A stretch of DNA of 64,000 nucleotides from assembly GCA_022749755.1 (NCBI GenBank), contig CM040451.1:15818825-15882824 (forward strand), read 5' to 3'. Below the pieces are notes generated by a model. It was given only the letters and a program-made list of their open reading frames with translations, searched no databases and was not told the origin of the DNA. The stretch is from Azadirachta indica (taxonomy: Eukaryota; Streptophyta; Magnoliopsida; Sapindales; Meliaceae). Of the stretch, positions 35,816 through 47,291 are shown piece by piece. Position numbers and translations under genes: made by a program. Position 1 is the first letter of the stretch, and the number at the start of each line of letters is the position of its first letter.

Positions 35816-35830
35816 GTACATAAACTATTA
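35440..35830 (+). promoter_or_regulatory. Orphan PKS promoter and leader (third copy)
   Basis: Matches 37260-37690 and the promoter of unit A. It has a canonical TATAAATAG at 35717-35725, the leader GGATTTCAACT..TTTCAAAGAAAAAGAG and a splice donor AG|GTAAAC at 35782/35783. No PKS exon follows; AT-rich sequence of the second tandem copy starts at about 35842. A transcript from here could in principle splice to the acceptor at 37881, giving the intact gene an alternative first exon. Confidence 0.75.
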
Positions 35831-35841
35831 AAATAGGTTTT

Positions 35842-36893
35842 AAGTAATATTAGATAAAAAAATTATGTTTTAAATACATAAATTAAATAATAAAAATTAA
35901 GATATATAAAATAATAATATTTTAAGATAAAATTATAAAAAAATTAAAGTATAATTGTTAAAATTATTATTATTAATTAATGATATAATTTATTATATTA
36001 TTTTAAAATTAAAAAATTATATTAATTATTATTTATTACTAATATGGATAAAATAAGTTATTTATATGTCTTTTGAATAGTCTAAAGAATGATAATCATT
36101 TTATATATAGATTAATAACTCAAAGATATTATTTATTCTTTGTTCAAACTTAAAATGATATTTATTTAAAATAAAATTTAAAATTTTATTATTTTAAAAT
36201 AAATTTAAAATGATATGATAAGCTGTCAGATTTTCGTACACACAATCCTATCCAGGAGATTTCATGTCTCCCCACCCAGAGTATCTCTTTAACTTGTGGA
36301 CTTCAATTCTTCTACGTGAAAAACAATTATTATGTTGTTTCACTATTATCAAAAATCAAGTCAATAATGAGACTACCATCCAAAACAACCCATGTGCTTT
36401 CTTTCCTTACATTCTGAAACTCAACCTATCGAAAGAAAGGGGTACAGAAGCATTTTTTGTTTTTTATGTTTTTTTGTTTTTGTTGGTTTTTGTTTTTTGT
36501 TTTTTGTTTTTTATGGTCACGGATTCCAGCGAGACATTTTGAGAAGTCTCATTGCCAGCTTTCACATTTTGTAAATTTATGCGTGCATAAAGTATATATT
36601 AATGAAGTAAATAATAAGTCGTTTGTTGAGTTATCCTAAGGCTTCAAATTGGGACTTCATATTCATCGTAAATCATATTTATTTTAATTCAATAATTTCA
36701 CCCTTTAAACAACCTTAATTTTTATTATTACATGTAATATTTTTATTTGATTAACATGCCAAATAATTTTTGTATATTAGGTATTAATATAAAACCAGTT
36801 AGTTTATCAATCACCAGCGTGACGCTTTGAAAAGTCTTATTGCTAGCTTTCACATTTTGTAAATTTATGCATGCATAAAGTATATATTAGTGA

Positions 36894-36924
<31 letters not shown>

Positions 36925-37700
36925 GAACATGTGATCTGTGTGAAAGCTACAAAAATAATAAAAAAACTTTGGATGCCAATAGGCAAATTAAATCTGGAAT
37001 ACTAGGCCAGCCAGCTATAATGGATGTATTAATCAAAATTAAATTCTTCACATGAGACAATAACAATCACCTTCCACTTCGCTTGTGATTACAATTATTT
37101 TTCAAACCTAATTGACCAAAATTTTTAAAAAAATTTAACTTCAAATTTACAATAAATAATTACTTAATGCACAATTATGATAGCATTAATAGGTAAAATG
37201 TTCAATCAGATTCTAATAATTTCTAAAGTGAGTAAAATGAATGTTGTTAGACAGTGGTCAACGACGATTGATGGTTAGTGATGGTGATTAATTCATTCAA
37301 CCTAAGTGTAACTTATTTAATAGTATGATGACACATATTATGTGATATATATACAAATATCAATGAATTGACTATTACTTCATAATATCTAATTCTTGTT
37401 ACTAAGTATTGTTTAATGACTTTTATACATTTTTTCATCTAAATAGATGGTACAAAACTAACATATTGAAATTATTTTGAATATTTTTTTTCATAACTAG
37501 TAGGACTTATTAGATTATTAAGTAAAACCTTCTGGATTGAAATGTCCTTTCCCTATGGGAGTAGCATAAATAGTTTTTTTGCTCTCTTGCGTTATTTCAA
37601 GCTTCTCCTTTCAAAATTTTCTTTCGAGTGCTGAGGATTGCAACTCTCTTTCAAAGAAAAAGAGGTAAACTCTTTTAACTCAACAGCATTTTGCTTTGGA
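35842..37700 (+). repeat. Tandem duplication of the PKS promoter region, copy 2
   Basis: Second copy of 34466-35815, directly in front of the intact PKS gene. It holds a nested direct repeat of about 83 bp (36525-36608 and 36815-36897, both with CTTTCACATTTTGTAAATTT and GCATAAAGTATATATTA), a T/G-rich tract (36450-36515) and a TA microsatellite (about 36897-36926). Confidence 0.85.
37564..37573 (+). promoter_or_regulatory. Degenerate TATA box of the intact PKS gene
   Basis: The position reads GCATAAATAG, while the aligned motif at 16771 and 35717 is TATAAATAG and at 13176 is TATAAATA. The first T of the box is C here. The leader exon ends at 37664; the leader intron is 37665-37881 (GTAAAC...TTGCAG). 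Confidence 0.6.
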
Positions 37701-37890
37701 CTTGCTTTATTATTGATCATATTTTCGTACTACCATAGCACTATTGTTCGTTTTAGTTAGTTATACTAATTCAAGTGCATCATTTTTTAATGTTTTATAT
37801 TGTTTTCTCTAATATTATTAAACACCAATGTTTGTTTCATTCTTCCATGATTTAAAGCTATCTAAGGCAATTCAATTGCAGTACTCACCA

Positions 37891-39374
37891 ATGGCATCAA
37901 TGGAGGAAATTAGACAAGCACAACGAGCTAAAGGTCCAGCCACTGTGTTAGGCATCGGCACTGCAACTCCTGTGAATTGTTACTACCAGTCTAACTATCC
38001 TGATTTCTTTTTTAGGGTTACCAAGTGCGAGCACAAGAAAGAGCTGAAGAAGAAATTCCAACGCATTTGTAAGCATGCATATGTTAATTAATTAGTTGCT
38101 TTAGAATATTTTAATTAAAAGTGCAATTGTCATGTTTATTTTTATAATGATTGGTTGAAATATCTCAGGAATATATTATTAATTTTAATTGTACTTTCTA
38201 AATATTCTCATTTTTTTTTGATAGTTATAAATTCTTTTTTCAAAAAAAAAAAAAAAAGCTTGCGCTTTTAAAATTTTTTTTCATGCATATGAAGTCAAGA
38301 ACAAACAAAAGCATTCGTTTAACTAATATGAATTGTGTATATGTTAAATCAAAATATGTTGCAGGTCAAAAGTCAATGATTCGGAAACGTTACTTACACT
38401 TGACGGAGGACATACTGAAAGAGAAGCCAAACATAAGAACCTACAAGGCCCCATCTCTTGATGACCGCCAAGAAATTGTGATTGAAGAGGTACCAAAACT
38501 TGGTGCAAAAGCAGCATTGGAAGCCATTAAAGAGTGGGGTCAACACAAATCAAGGATCACACATCTTGTTTTCTGCACCACCACAAGTGTACACGTGCCT
38601 GGTGCAGACTATCAACTAGCCAAGCTACTTGATCTCCCTCCGACCGTCAATCGCCTCATGTTATACCTACAAGGCTGTTATGGAAGTGGGACTGTGCTAA
38701 GAGTGGGAAAAGATATTGCGGAAAATAACGCAGGTGCACGCGTACTGGTGGTGTGCGCTGAAATCACCGTTATGACTTTTCACGCCCCGGAAGAAGATCA
38801 ACTGGGCTGCCTCGTTGGGCAAGCACTTTTTGGTGATGGTGCAGGGGCTGTAATCATTGGTGCAGACCCAGATTTATCTATTGAACATCCAATATTTCAG
38901 CTTGCTTCTGCCAAGCAGCGATGGATCCCCAATTCAGAGCACCATATTGAAGGATTCTTTCGTGAAATGGGTTTGTTTATTCATTTATCACAAGATATAA
39001 GTAATGTCATTTCAGCTCATATTGAGAACAGTATCAGTGAAGTATTCAGGTCAATTGGTGTCAACATTAAGGATTGGAACTCATTGTTCTGGGTGATTCA
39101 TGCTGGTGGGCGAGCAATTCTTGATGGGATTCAAGGGACACTTGCACTAAAAGAAGATAAACTGGATGTGACAAGACATGTGCTATCTGAGTATGGAAAT
39201 GTAGCTAGTGCTTGTGCGTTGTTTGTGTTGGATGAAATGAGGAAAAAATCTCTGAAAGATGGAAAAACAACTACAGGAGATGGATTAGATTGGGGAGTCC
39301 TGATTGGTTTTGGACCTGGCATGACTTTAGAGACTATCGTTTTGCACAGTGTCCAGATCGATGATGCCATCTGA
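37891..39374 (+). CDS. Type III polyketide synthase, chalcone-synthase-like, divergent (copy B)
   Basis: Two exons, 37891-38068 and 38365-39374, joined through the codon of Cys60 (phase 1, the conserved CHS-family intron); 395 residues, normal length. Homodimeric cytosolic enzyme that extends a CoA starter with malonyl-CoA. Cys164 (LQGCYGSG), His305 (WVIHAGG) and Asn338 (EYGN) form the triad; gatekeeper Phe215 and the GFGPG loop (374-378) are kept. In alfalfa CHS numbering the changes are S133T, G134S, D136H, M137V, V196M, F265I, S338A, and HPGGP becomes HAGGR. Position 265 is Val in Ruta acridone synthase, so a starter other than p-coumaroyl-CoA is likely. It may be a quinolone-, acridone- or benzalacetone-type enzyme; the product is unknown. 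The start ATG lies 10 bp after the leader intron. Confidence 0.9.
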
Positions 39375-40188
39375 CTCGTACCGTCATAAGTGTTTCCTTT
39401 ATTATCACTTCAAGCATGTCGTCACCAATGTCTTCCTCATGTAAGGGGTAGTTGGTTTAATTAGCTAATAAAATTTCTTTTGTGCATGGCATGAGAGATT
39501 TAGGATTTTAATCCTACTTACATTAAGGTCGGGTAGAGGTGTGATTTATAATAAATAAATGATAATGAACTTGTTTAAAATAATACTAATTTATTAGAGA
39601 CCAATTATCAAAAAAAGTAATTACATAATTATTAAAAATATAAAGATATATTGGCTACTGTATATTGATGGTTGGATTAAAATAATTAATTAATATACCT
39701 TTTAAATATATAAGATAAAATAATTATTTATGAACTATGACATTTCTAGTTAAAATATTTAATGAAAATAAAATAATTTTGGTTCACTTTACTGGCACAG
39801 TGAGTAAAGGATGCACAGGCAGGTCAAAAAGGAACAGCAAAGTTACAGAATTAACAACAAATTTATCAGCAAACATTTTAACATATTCATTTCCTTGTTA
39901 TATGAATGGATAAAAGCCATAGCATGATGTTGTGTGGTTCGCTAGTTTAATAGTTTTTATGTGTATCATTGGTTCGCTTTGCAACTTCATCTCAAACATT
40001 AAAGGAAACTAATGATATTATTAATTTTATTGTCAATTTTTGACGAATATATATATATATATATGCTATAGTACATAATCTTATTTATTACAGATTTCTT
40101 TTTATATTATCATTTTTTTACTCTAATTGGCTCATAGTTAAAATATGTAATAGTTTTATACATATTTATACACAAAAATTGTATATTG
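39375..40188. other. 3' flank of the intact PKS gene
   Basis: Aligned with the flank of copy A (shared TATCACTTCAAGCATGTCGTC and TTCACTTTACTGGCACAGT). No gene; a TA microsatellite is at about 40045-40063. Confidence 0.6.
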
Positions 40189-42100
40189 AATAACTTCCGA
40201 TTGATTGAAGAGAAACAAAGAAGAGAGTGGAATGAAAACTTTCCCTATTTTCATTTTTGGTTATTATTTGGGTTCGGTTTTTTGTGTTTTGGGTTTAGTT
40301 TTTGGTTAAAAATCGAACCTGAACCCAACCCTATTAGATCCAATGCATAAAAACCAATTTAAAACCGAAGTAGTTAAAATAACTAAACCGAACTATCTAG
40401 TTCGATTCAGTTATACTTTTTTGCCCACTTCTAAAAAATAGGGTTGCTGGATGTTTTGGTAATTACCGAGATGAGATTTTATTGTTTGATCTGAGCCCAT
40501 AATTTAAAATTAGTTAATTTAATCACCAGGCATTAATGTACATTCACTTTAGAGGTCACTACTTTTCACCTTAAGGTGAAATATAGTAATCTTCAACTTT
40601 GCATCTTACTATTTTTTAACCTTAGGAATTTTTCACATTTGATTTTAGGCTATTTCTTCCCAAAAAATTATTAAAATGAGCTTATCCATCTCTTGTTAAT
40701 TATATTAAAATGAGTTATTGACCTACACAGAAAGGGGGATTGCTAAGATAAATTTCATATAGACCCTTATATTTTAATATTATATATTTATTTTTTTCAT
40801 AATATTATAATCATATACCATGCAATATAAGTTTTGCCACACAGTTATATTTTAGGCAACATTTTTATTTCACTATAGCAACTTTCATTTTAAAGATGGA
40901 GCACTACCTATACATAAATGGAGATTATTTGTTATCCATTACAACCTTATAAGGTTGGAGGCCTACATGTATTTTTCTTTGGGTATTAACACATACCTCC
41001 TTGAGGTATTCGATTGTAACATATAAAGAGAAAGTATGAAAAAAAATACATTTACCTCTTCTACATCATTAGTTGACTGCCTAATTCAAGTAAAATTATC
41101 ATAATATCCTTAAAATTTTACATTTTATAAGGCAAAAACTTAAAACTCAAAACTTAACTTTTGGGTCATAGTTTTGGTTTTTATTAATATATGTTGGCCC
41201 ACTTGATGCATTGTAGAATCAACTCTTTTCTTACAAGCAAAAATGCATAGGCATAAGCATTTTGAATATAGAATGTTGAAAACATAAGTGAAAAAAGGTA
41301 AGTTAAAATGCTGTTTGAAACCTTTGCACACTCCTACATAAAGAGTAATACAATTGCCATTTTCCAACTTTCCAAATGCACACTTTCATAATCCATGTAC
41401 AATCAAATAAGCTAATCGTTGCAAGCTGATTGGCAGAAGCCCTTAGTGTGATCCTGTCTGGTGTCAGTTGTTCCATTACTGATTACACAATTAGAGGAGT
41501 GGTAGTTAGTGCCACTCACATATCTTCTATCTCTTTACGTATGTCCTACATCATCTATATGATAAGAAAAATATTAATGTGATTGGTGTCCTAATTATTA
41601 CCTTACTATTTCTATTGAACATCATTGGCTAGTGGAAGAGGTATTTGTACACATGTAGTAGAAAATTCAGCCTAGTTTGCACCATTATTTTGATTGCTAT
41701 TTCTTGTAATCACTATATCTCACAAGATCCTAGCCAAACTCTTTAATGGAGTTGCCAAAATATTGCAGGAGAAATTTACTCAATCTACTTGTCGAATCTC
41801 GATTAGTTAATCGCTAGAATAGGCCTTCTATCACTTTTGATGGGCTTTAATTTTGCTAGGCCTCTGGATCTTGATTGAACTTTCAAACCTGTTCTAAGTT
41901 GCAAAGAGTAAGGTCCATCATGTCCTTTAAATCTTCATCTAGTGCCTCAAAGGTGATGATGTTATAACCTTATTAGATTGGTTTAACTTGACCAAAGGGA
42001 TCCATGTTATGAAACCTCACAACCTGTAAGTATAGGAGGTTGGAGACTATAATTTTTAACTAAGTACTATAGTTATAGAACTTCAACTTTATCTAAGCTA
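40189..42100. other. Intergenic with a truncated hAT-MITE end
   Basis: Near 40230-40433 the sequence holds GGGTTCGGTT/AACCGAAC-type inverted motifs and ends TGCCCACTTCTA (40422-40433), the complement of an hAT MITE terminus (TAGAAGTGGGCA); no matching left end was found. The rest, to 42100, shows no coding frame. Confidence 0.4.
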
Positions 42101-42840
42101 ACTGAATTTTTAGATGATATAAATAATGAAAATAAACTAAAATAAAGAAATAACTATAGTTAAACCAAATTGGAAGAAAAAATAAAGAGATGAAATGTGA
42201 ATTTTGCAGTAAATGATCCAAAGGTCTTGATTTCATCTATTCATTCTCAAATTTATCCTAGTCAGGTGTTATTAATGTTTTCAAGTTCAATTCACTAATC
42301 ACAGGTTGATATTTGATCTTGCTACCTCTCTCAAGTGTCAAGTGCGATCCTAGGTCTAATCTATCAGAGCCGATACCCGTATCTGATTTGTCTAATTAAA
42401 CGTGGATTAAAAATGACTTTTATTAAATATTCAAAATTCAATTAACTTTTGGTATCTTGTAATTTTAAAAACGAATATCATTATCTAAGTTTTGAGGTTC
42501 TTCCGAAAATTCATAGAAATTTAAATTGTATTTTCCTATTTTAGCAAACATATTAAACTCTCCCAAGTATTAACTCATTTAACACAAATAAATCAACTCA
42601 TTGAAACAACAAATTGAAAGCTTCTAAGAATAAACATAGGTGAATGAACCATAAATATTAACAACATTAAAATATATCAAAACATAATTTGAATAGATTA
42701 CATCAAGACCCTAGGATTATAAAATTAGCCTAGTCTAGCACAATATCAACAATTTCATAAAATTATTCATAATCATCATTGTAATTAAAATAATCCAAAG
42801 ACAATTAAACTCAAAATGAAATTGAAGAGTATGAAGAGAT
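42100..42840. repeat. Dispersed repeat family R, copy 1
   Basis: Shares long stretches with 54440-55010 and 55011-55600, for example TTAATGTTTTCAAGTT.AATTCACTAATCACAGGTT, AATTGTATTTTCCTATTT and AACATAATTTGAATAGATTA. It is probably leader or LTR sequence of a gypsy-type retrotransposon, because the other two copies lie in that context. Confidence 0.6.
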
Positions 42841-45459
42841 AAAACTAGTTTAATGTCATAATTAATTTGCTAATCTTCGTGTTTTCTCCCAAAATCAACC
42901 AAAAGTTGCAAGATCACCACTTTCTCTCACCAGTTTTTCTCTAATTTCTCTCTATTCTCTCTCTAAAATTTGAAATTTTCAAGTATATAAGGTGGCTAAT
43001 GATTGAAAAACATGAAAACCTAGAAATTAACCAAATTAGGTCATCCATTTTAGATCCAAGGGCCAAAAAAGAAGTAGGACATCATTGGGCTAAAACAAGC
43101 GCACAAAGGTGGTAGTAGGTGTGGCACAGCCTTGCGCCTTGATGGCATAGGCGCATCACACTTGCTACCTCACCTTTGATGCTTCGTTACTCTTGTTCAT
43201 GCGAAGAAGCAGAGAGCATGGCACGGCCGCATGCCTTGATTTTGCGGTCGCGGCACAGCTACTATCCATGACATATCATTTTAAAGCTTTAGATGTCTAG
43301 TCTCACACAATAAATGACACATGATTCCGAGTTATGTAGACCAAGTTATCATCGATGTGGTACACCATATTCATAATGTTGATTTTTGTTACTTTAACCC
43401 GAGATCGATAGAAAGGCTTGCAAACATGTGCTTGTGCTCCATTTTTTATGTTTTTTCATTGAAACACCTCAATAACTATGAAATTAAAAAAAAAAGCTTA
43501 AAAGAGAAATACACACGTAAAAATGGACTAAATAATGCTAAGTATTCTGCTTCATAATAGATAAGTCAAGCATAATTATATAGTAAAAAAATGAAGATAT
43601 CAATCCGCTATCATTGCTACTGCTCCTACAATACTTGATAGAAGCTAAGACCCAAGTTATGAGTTCATAGTGTGTGTAGGAGCGAGAAAGTCACGGTATC
43701 AATGCAAACAAGCGCAATGGATTTAAATGTAGGTTGTGGCTATTGTAATACTAAGTTGATATTGAATGAATTTACTTGTGACGATATCCAATGCCCCTAC
43801 TTTCAACTTGATGAACCTAAGGCTACAGAAAAAGTGCTTTTGGAGTTTATGGCTAGTAAGTTTAACATCTAAAGTTACAAGACAGATGTAAAAATGCTAG
43901 AGCAATGTCTAAGGTCAGTTTTTATAGCAAAAGATGGTGGGAAAATAAGGATTGCTAGATAAATGCTAAAGAGAAAGTTATAGCTCAAGATCATAGTCCT
44001 AAAGAACTAATGAACACCTCTCTAATATTGATTTCAAATCCTCGTTGAACACGGAATCATGCCTCTTTTTATAACGTGTATCATGTAATCATAGTGGGAC
44101 ATAACTATCATTGTAATCCTTTTTTAATGCAAGTTATATTCCTAAGGATAAGTCTTTATCCAAAAATTAAATTGTTAAAATTTAATCTCAACTAAAATAG
44201 GCTTTTAAGAATTTAAATACCGGTGATTATGTTCATGTGTTTTAACTGATAAAGGAAAGTGTATAGAAAGTTTGTCAAACTATTTAATTGGAGAAGCTCA
44301 TGTTTTATATAGGTGAAGAGAAAAATAGATTTCTCTCCAAAAATCCCTTTTATGCAACTACTATACCAATCACTATAAAGACTTTACCACCAGTAGAGCT
44401 TTATCCTTATACACTTATTTCATGTTGCAGGACACAAAACCATGCTGTCATTTGTCCCAAGTGTCACTTCTTGATTGGTTGTTGTTGCGTAATTGTTCAA
44501 GGGGGTCTTACTTTTATCTGTCCTCGTTTATATTATCCCATTTGTTTGTATAGGTCATGATTAAGGCATTTTAGCTATGGACCCATCTATCAAATTGTTG
44601 TCACCTAACAAGCCTTGGTTGCATGTCTCAACCCCAAGCTTATGGCCTAAGATTTGAATCGCGTTGTGGCAACTTGGGTACACTTTCGAGAGAGTCATCT
44701 CTGTAAGTTCGTTGGCTTTATGTGGTCCTTAACTCCATCTCTCTCTTATTGTCATCTTGATAGCCATTCTAAGATTTATAAATGCCATGTGGTTGCCAAA
44801 GGATTGTCCGATAAGACTTATCATTAATCTTAAGTTAATTAAAATAAGGTTTTAGGCTTAATATAGATTATAAAGTTTTAGGCTTTTGTGGTTTTTTTTT
44901 TTTGCATTATCCTAATTATATAATGAATTCTTTGGGCCTCAATTCCTCCTAAGTGAATTAAATCAAGGTCATTATATTGATTTGGACTAAGCTTTGACCT
45001 ACTCTTGTCTTTCACACTGTAGTCCGCAATTTGACATTATTTTAAATAGATCATCTTTTCATACATTATTTTGACTAAGCGATATAGTTTTGGCTGAAAC
45101 TCGAATTCAAGCGGAAGGTCCATTTTAAGATATCAACAAATATAAATATTTTTAGCAACAAAGTGAAATGAAAAAGAAAAAATAAAATTATTCAATCTCT
45201 TATCTTCCCTATTGCTTCTTTTTTCTTTTCCACTTGTGCCTTCTTTCTTTTGTTTTAAAATTTTTAATTATCATCTTAAAAATGTAAAAGAAAAAATAAA
45301 ATGAAAGTTTTTGACATTTATTATTAATTTTAGAGACAAAATCGTAAAATACTTAAAAAATATTACAACCACAGCGGGGTAAAATGTAATTTTCAAACAA
45401 CGGGTAGAATAGATAAAAATCAGGGAGAAATTGGTAGTTTCCATTTAAATTAAAAACGG
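42841..45459. other. Repeat-derived spacer, small frames not recognised
   Basis: 43080-43290 is an unusually GC-rich patch (GGCACGGCCGCATGCC, GCGGTCGCGGCACAG), probably retrotransposon leader. Small plus-strand frames at 43321-43557, 43672-43872 (with paired Cys: CGYC, CDDIQC) and 44288-44560 (Cys-rich C-terminus) have no family I recognise and are separated by stops. I do not call them genes. Confidence 0.35.
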
Positions 45460-45870
45460 TCAATCATCATCACAATAACTATGTGCTGTCTCTTGAATGG
45501 GATTGTTGTTGCTTTCCAAGCGAGGCCTCTTGTTTCTGGCCTCCTCTAGATCATCATCTAATTCATGATCAGCTTTTCGCTTATGGCCTTCAGAGGAATT
45601 CTTAGACGTCTTCTCTGCTGCATGTATGGTAGAATTGGGAAGAATATTTTCCTTTGGAAAGTCAACCGCTAGGCTCAAATGATGCAACGCTAAATGAATT
45701 GTTTCCTTAAGCTTATCAATTTCTTCGCTTTTACGAGTTACTTCCTCTCTGAGTTGATTTCTTTCAGCCAAAACTCTCTTGCGTTCCATCTGAGAAACAT
45801 CAAAAGGAACCTGAGATTGTGTTGAATTCTTTGATCCTGCTCCTTTTGGTTCATTTGTTGCCAAGGACAT
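45460..45870 (-). CDS. Hypothetical 136-residue coiled-coil protein with nuclear-type basic clusters
   Basis: Open frame from ATG 45870 to a stop at 45460, with no stops and balanced composition, unlike the many decayed frames nearby. Residues about 25-65 (QMERKRVLAERNQLREEV..SEEIDKLKETI) form a predicted heptad coiled coil. Residues about 96-118 have two basic clusters (KRK and KRPR) separated by an acidic stretch, like a bipartite nuclear signal; the tail is acidic. I recognise no domain. Only 34 bp upstream lies the 100-N gap, so the true 5' end or an upstream exon may be missing. It could be a small host gene or an accessory frame of the adjoining retrotransposon. Confidence 0.4.
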   Translation of the reverse strand: MSLATNEPKGAGSKNSTQSQVPFDVSQMERKRVLAERNQLREEVTRKSEEIDKLKETIHLALHHLSLAVDFPKENILPNSTIHAAEKTSKNSSEGHKRKADHELDDDLEEARNKRPRLESNNNPIQETAHSYCDDD

Positions 45871-45904
45871 ATCTAAAAAACGAGAGGATTGTGATACGAA
45901 AAAA

Positions 45905-46004
45905 NNNNNNNNNNNNNNNNNNNNNNNNNNNNNNNNNNNNNNNNNNNNNNNNNNNNNNNNNNNNNNNNNNNNNNNNNNNNNNNNNNNNNNNNNNNNNNNN
46001 NNNN
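45905..46004. other. Assembly gap of exactly 100 N
   Basis: Conventional placeholder of unknown true length. It cuts the left LTR of the gypsy element, so collapsed repeat sequence is the likely cause. Confidence 0.95.
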
Positions 46005-46353
46005 AAATGAATTTAGTACTTTATTTCTTTAACCACCTGGGTTTTATAGCTTTTTCTTGATTAACTGCCTTTTTCCTATTTTCTGCCATAACCACCCATG
46101 GTAGAAGGTCGAACCGTTGGTGGTTGCAATTGATTCCCAGAATTCCCAATTGGGTTTTGTTTTCTTTACCCGACCTTAATGTTGTTCGATACTCGACCAT
46201 GAATCGTGTAGGGACACTGGTTGCGTTATCTAGCCCAAGGCCTTTTACCTCGGGTGCTATGTCATAAACGACCATAAGCGGAGATTTTTCCAACCATGCG
46301 ACTATATTCTCACTCAGTGCAAAAATGCATTAGGTTCAGATATTTTTCAAACA
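46005..46353 (-). repeat. 3' LTR of the gypsy relic (truncated by the gap)
   Basis: Direct repeat of about 56035-56372 (shared TTTCTTTAACCAC, TTTACCTCGGGTGCTATGTC and TTTTTCCAACCATGCGACTA). Ends ..TTCAAACA at 46353; on the minus strand it therefore starts TGTTTGAAAAAT. GAGGGCTTGA on the minus strand, directly outside, may be the polypurine tract. The 90-residue minus-strand frame at 46021-46293 lies within the LTR and is not a gene. Confidence 0.7.
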
Positions 46354-47291
46354 TCAAGCCCTCGAGTTTCTAGTTAAATATTATTTTACATGAAATTGCA
46401 TTGCTATTTTTGCTTTGGGTACCATATCTTCCAACCCGGTTTTTTCAAGATTTTGCAAAATTGGCGGCTCTTCAGTATCACAAGAATTGAGGCTGTCCGC
46501 TGTTGCCTTGTAAAATGTGTCACGACTGCTTATTGCTCCCTTCGTTATAGTTTCTTTTCACATTTTGTCAGATTCTTGCCATGTGTCTATGTATGTTTGA
46601 CCATGTAGGATGTTATTGCGCCAACTTTTACTTCGCGTTAAAACTTCTGTTAGAATATATCTGACCATTCAATTTTGGGTAGTTTATATTAAATCCTTTC
46701 CAAGTATAAATTCTTGCCTTCTCCTTCATTTACCCCTTTTTTTCAAAATCTTCTTAGAACTTGCAAACTTCGCTTAACACTTCTATTGTTCTTGATTTCA
46801 TCTATTACATCGTTGCTTCAAGGATCTCGCAGATTTGTATCTCATTATCAACTCTACTTCAACTAGTGAGTTCCCTTGTTTTTTCTTTTTCTTGCTTTTT
46901 GGCATTTTTTGCGTTCTCAGTTATTCGTAATTTTTGCTACATTTTGCATATCATTCAATTTTTTGTGCTCCTTTTCGAATGACATACTCTAAAGAGAAGA
47001 ATTGGTGATATACTTATCACGCTTGTGTATCTATTTGTTTACTCGGGCTTTATAAATTTTTGTTATCTAAAATCACGTGCTTTTGGTTAGCTTAGGGGGT
47101 TTTTTTGTATAGTACATTTTAGATTTATAGAAATTTTAGACTATCTGTTAAGGCATAAAAAGTGTTTTTGAGAAAATACCTTTATAGGTTTTGGATGTAT
47201 AAGAAACTTAGGCTTGAGCTTGATTTTCCCAACCTGATTTAGTCTCAACTCAGGCGACTCTCGGCCATTTTCCACTTAATAACTAGATTGC
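46354..47291 (+). promoter_or_regulatory. Possible promoter and leader of the opposite-strand ORF
   Basis: Between the 3' LTR and the plus-strand frame lies a TATA-like TTTATATTAAA (about 46683), a pyrimidine-rich leader (CTTGCCTTCTCCTTCATTTACCCC), a good splice donor CTA|GTGAGTT near 46865 and an AG acceptor just before the ATG at 47292. This would give the antisense frame its own promoter and leader intron; inferred from motifs only. Confidence 0.35.

Larger units (their letters stand above)
32200..40188 (+). repeat. PKS segmental duplication, unit B
   Basis: Colinear with unit A (15111-20125) from the ~90-bp array to the 3' flank. It is enlarged by more array units, an hAT MITE, and a tandem duplication of the promoter region (34466-37700). 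It carries the only intact PKS gene. Confidence 0.8.

Noticed and set aside
38283..38364. ATG at 38283 in frame with PKS exon 2
   Set aside because: This lies in the intron. The conserved splice at Cys60 (38068/38365) and the leader plus exon 1 at 37891 give the full-length family protein.
43321..44560. Cys-containing small plus-strand frames
   Set aside because: Stops separate them, no recognised zinc-finger spacing or domain, and no promoter or splice logic joins them. Kept as spacer description only.
46021..46293. 90-residue minus-strand frame next to the gap (also 55970-56170)
   Set aside because: Both lie inside or at the edge of the paired LTRs and differ by frameshifts; they are LTR sequence.
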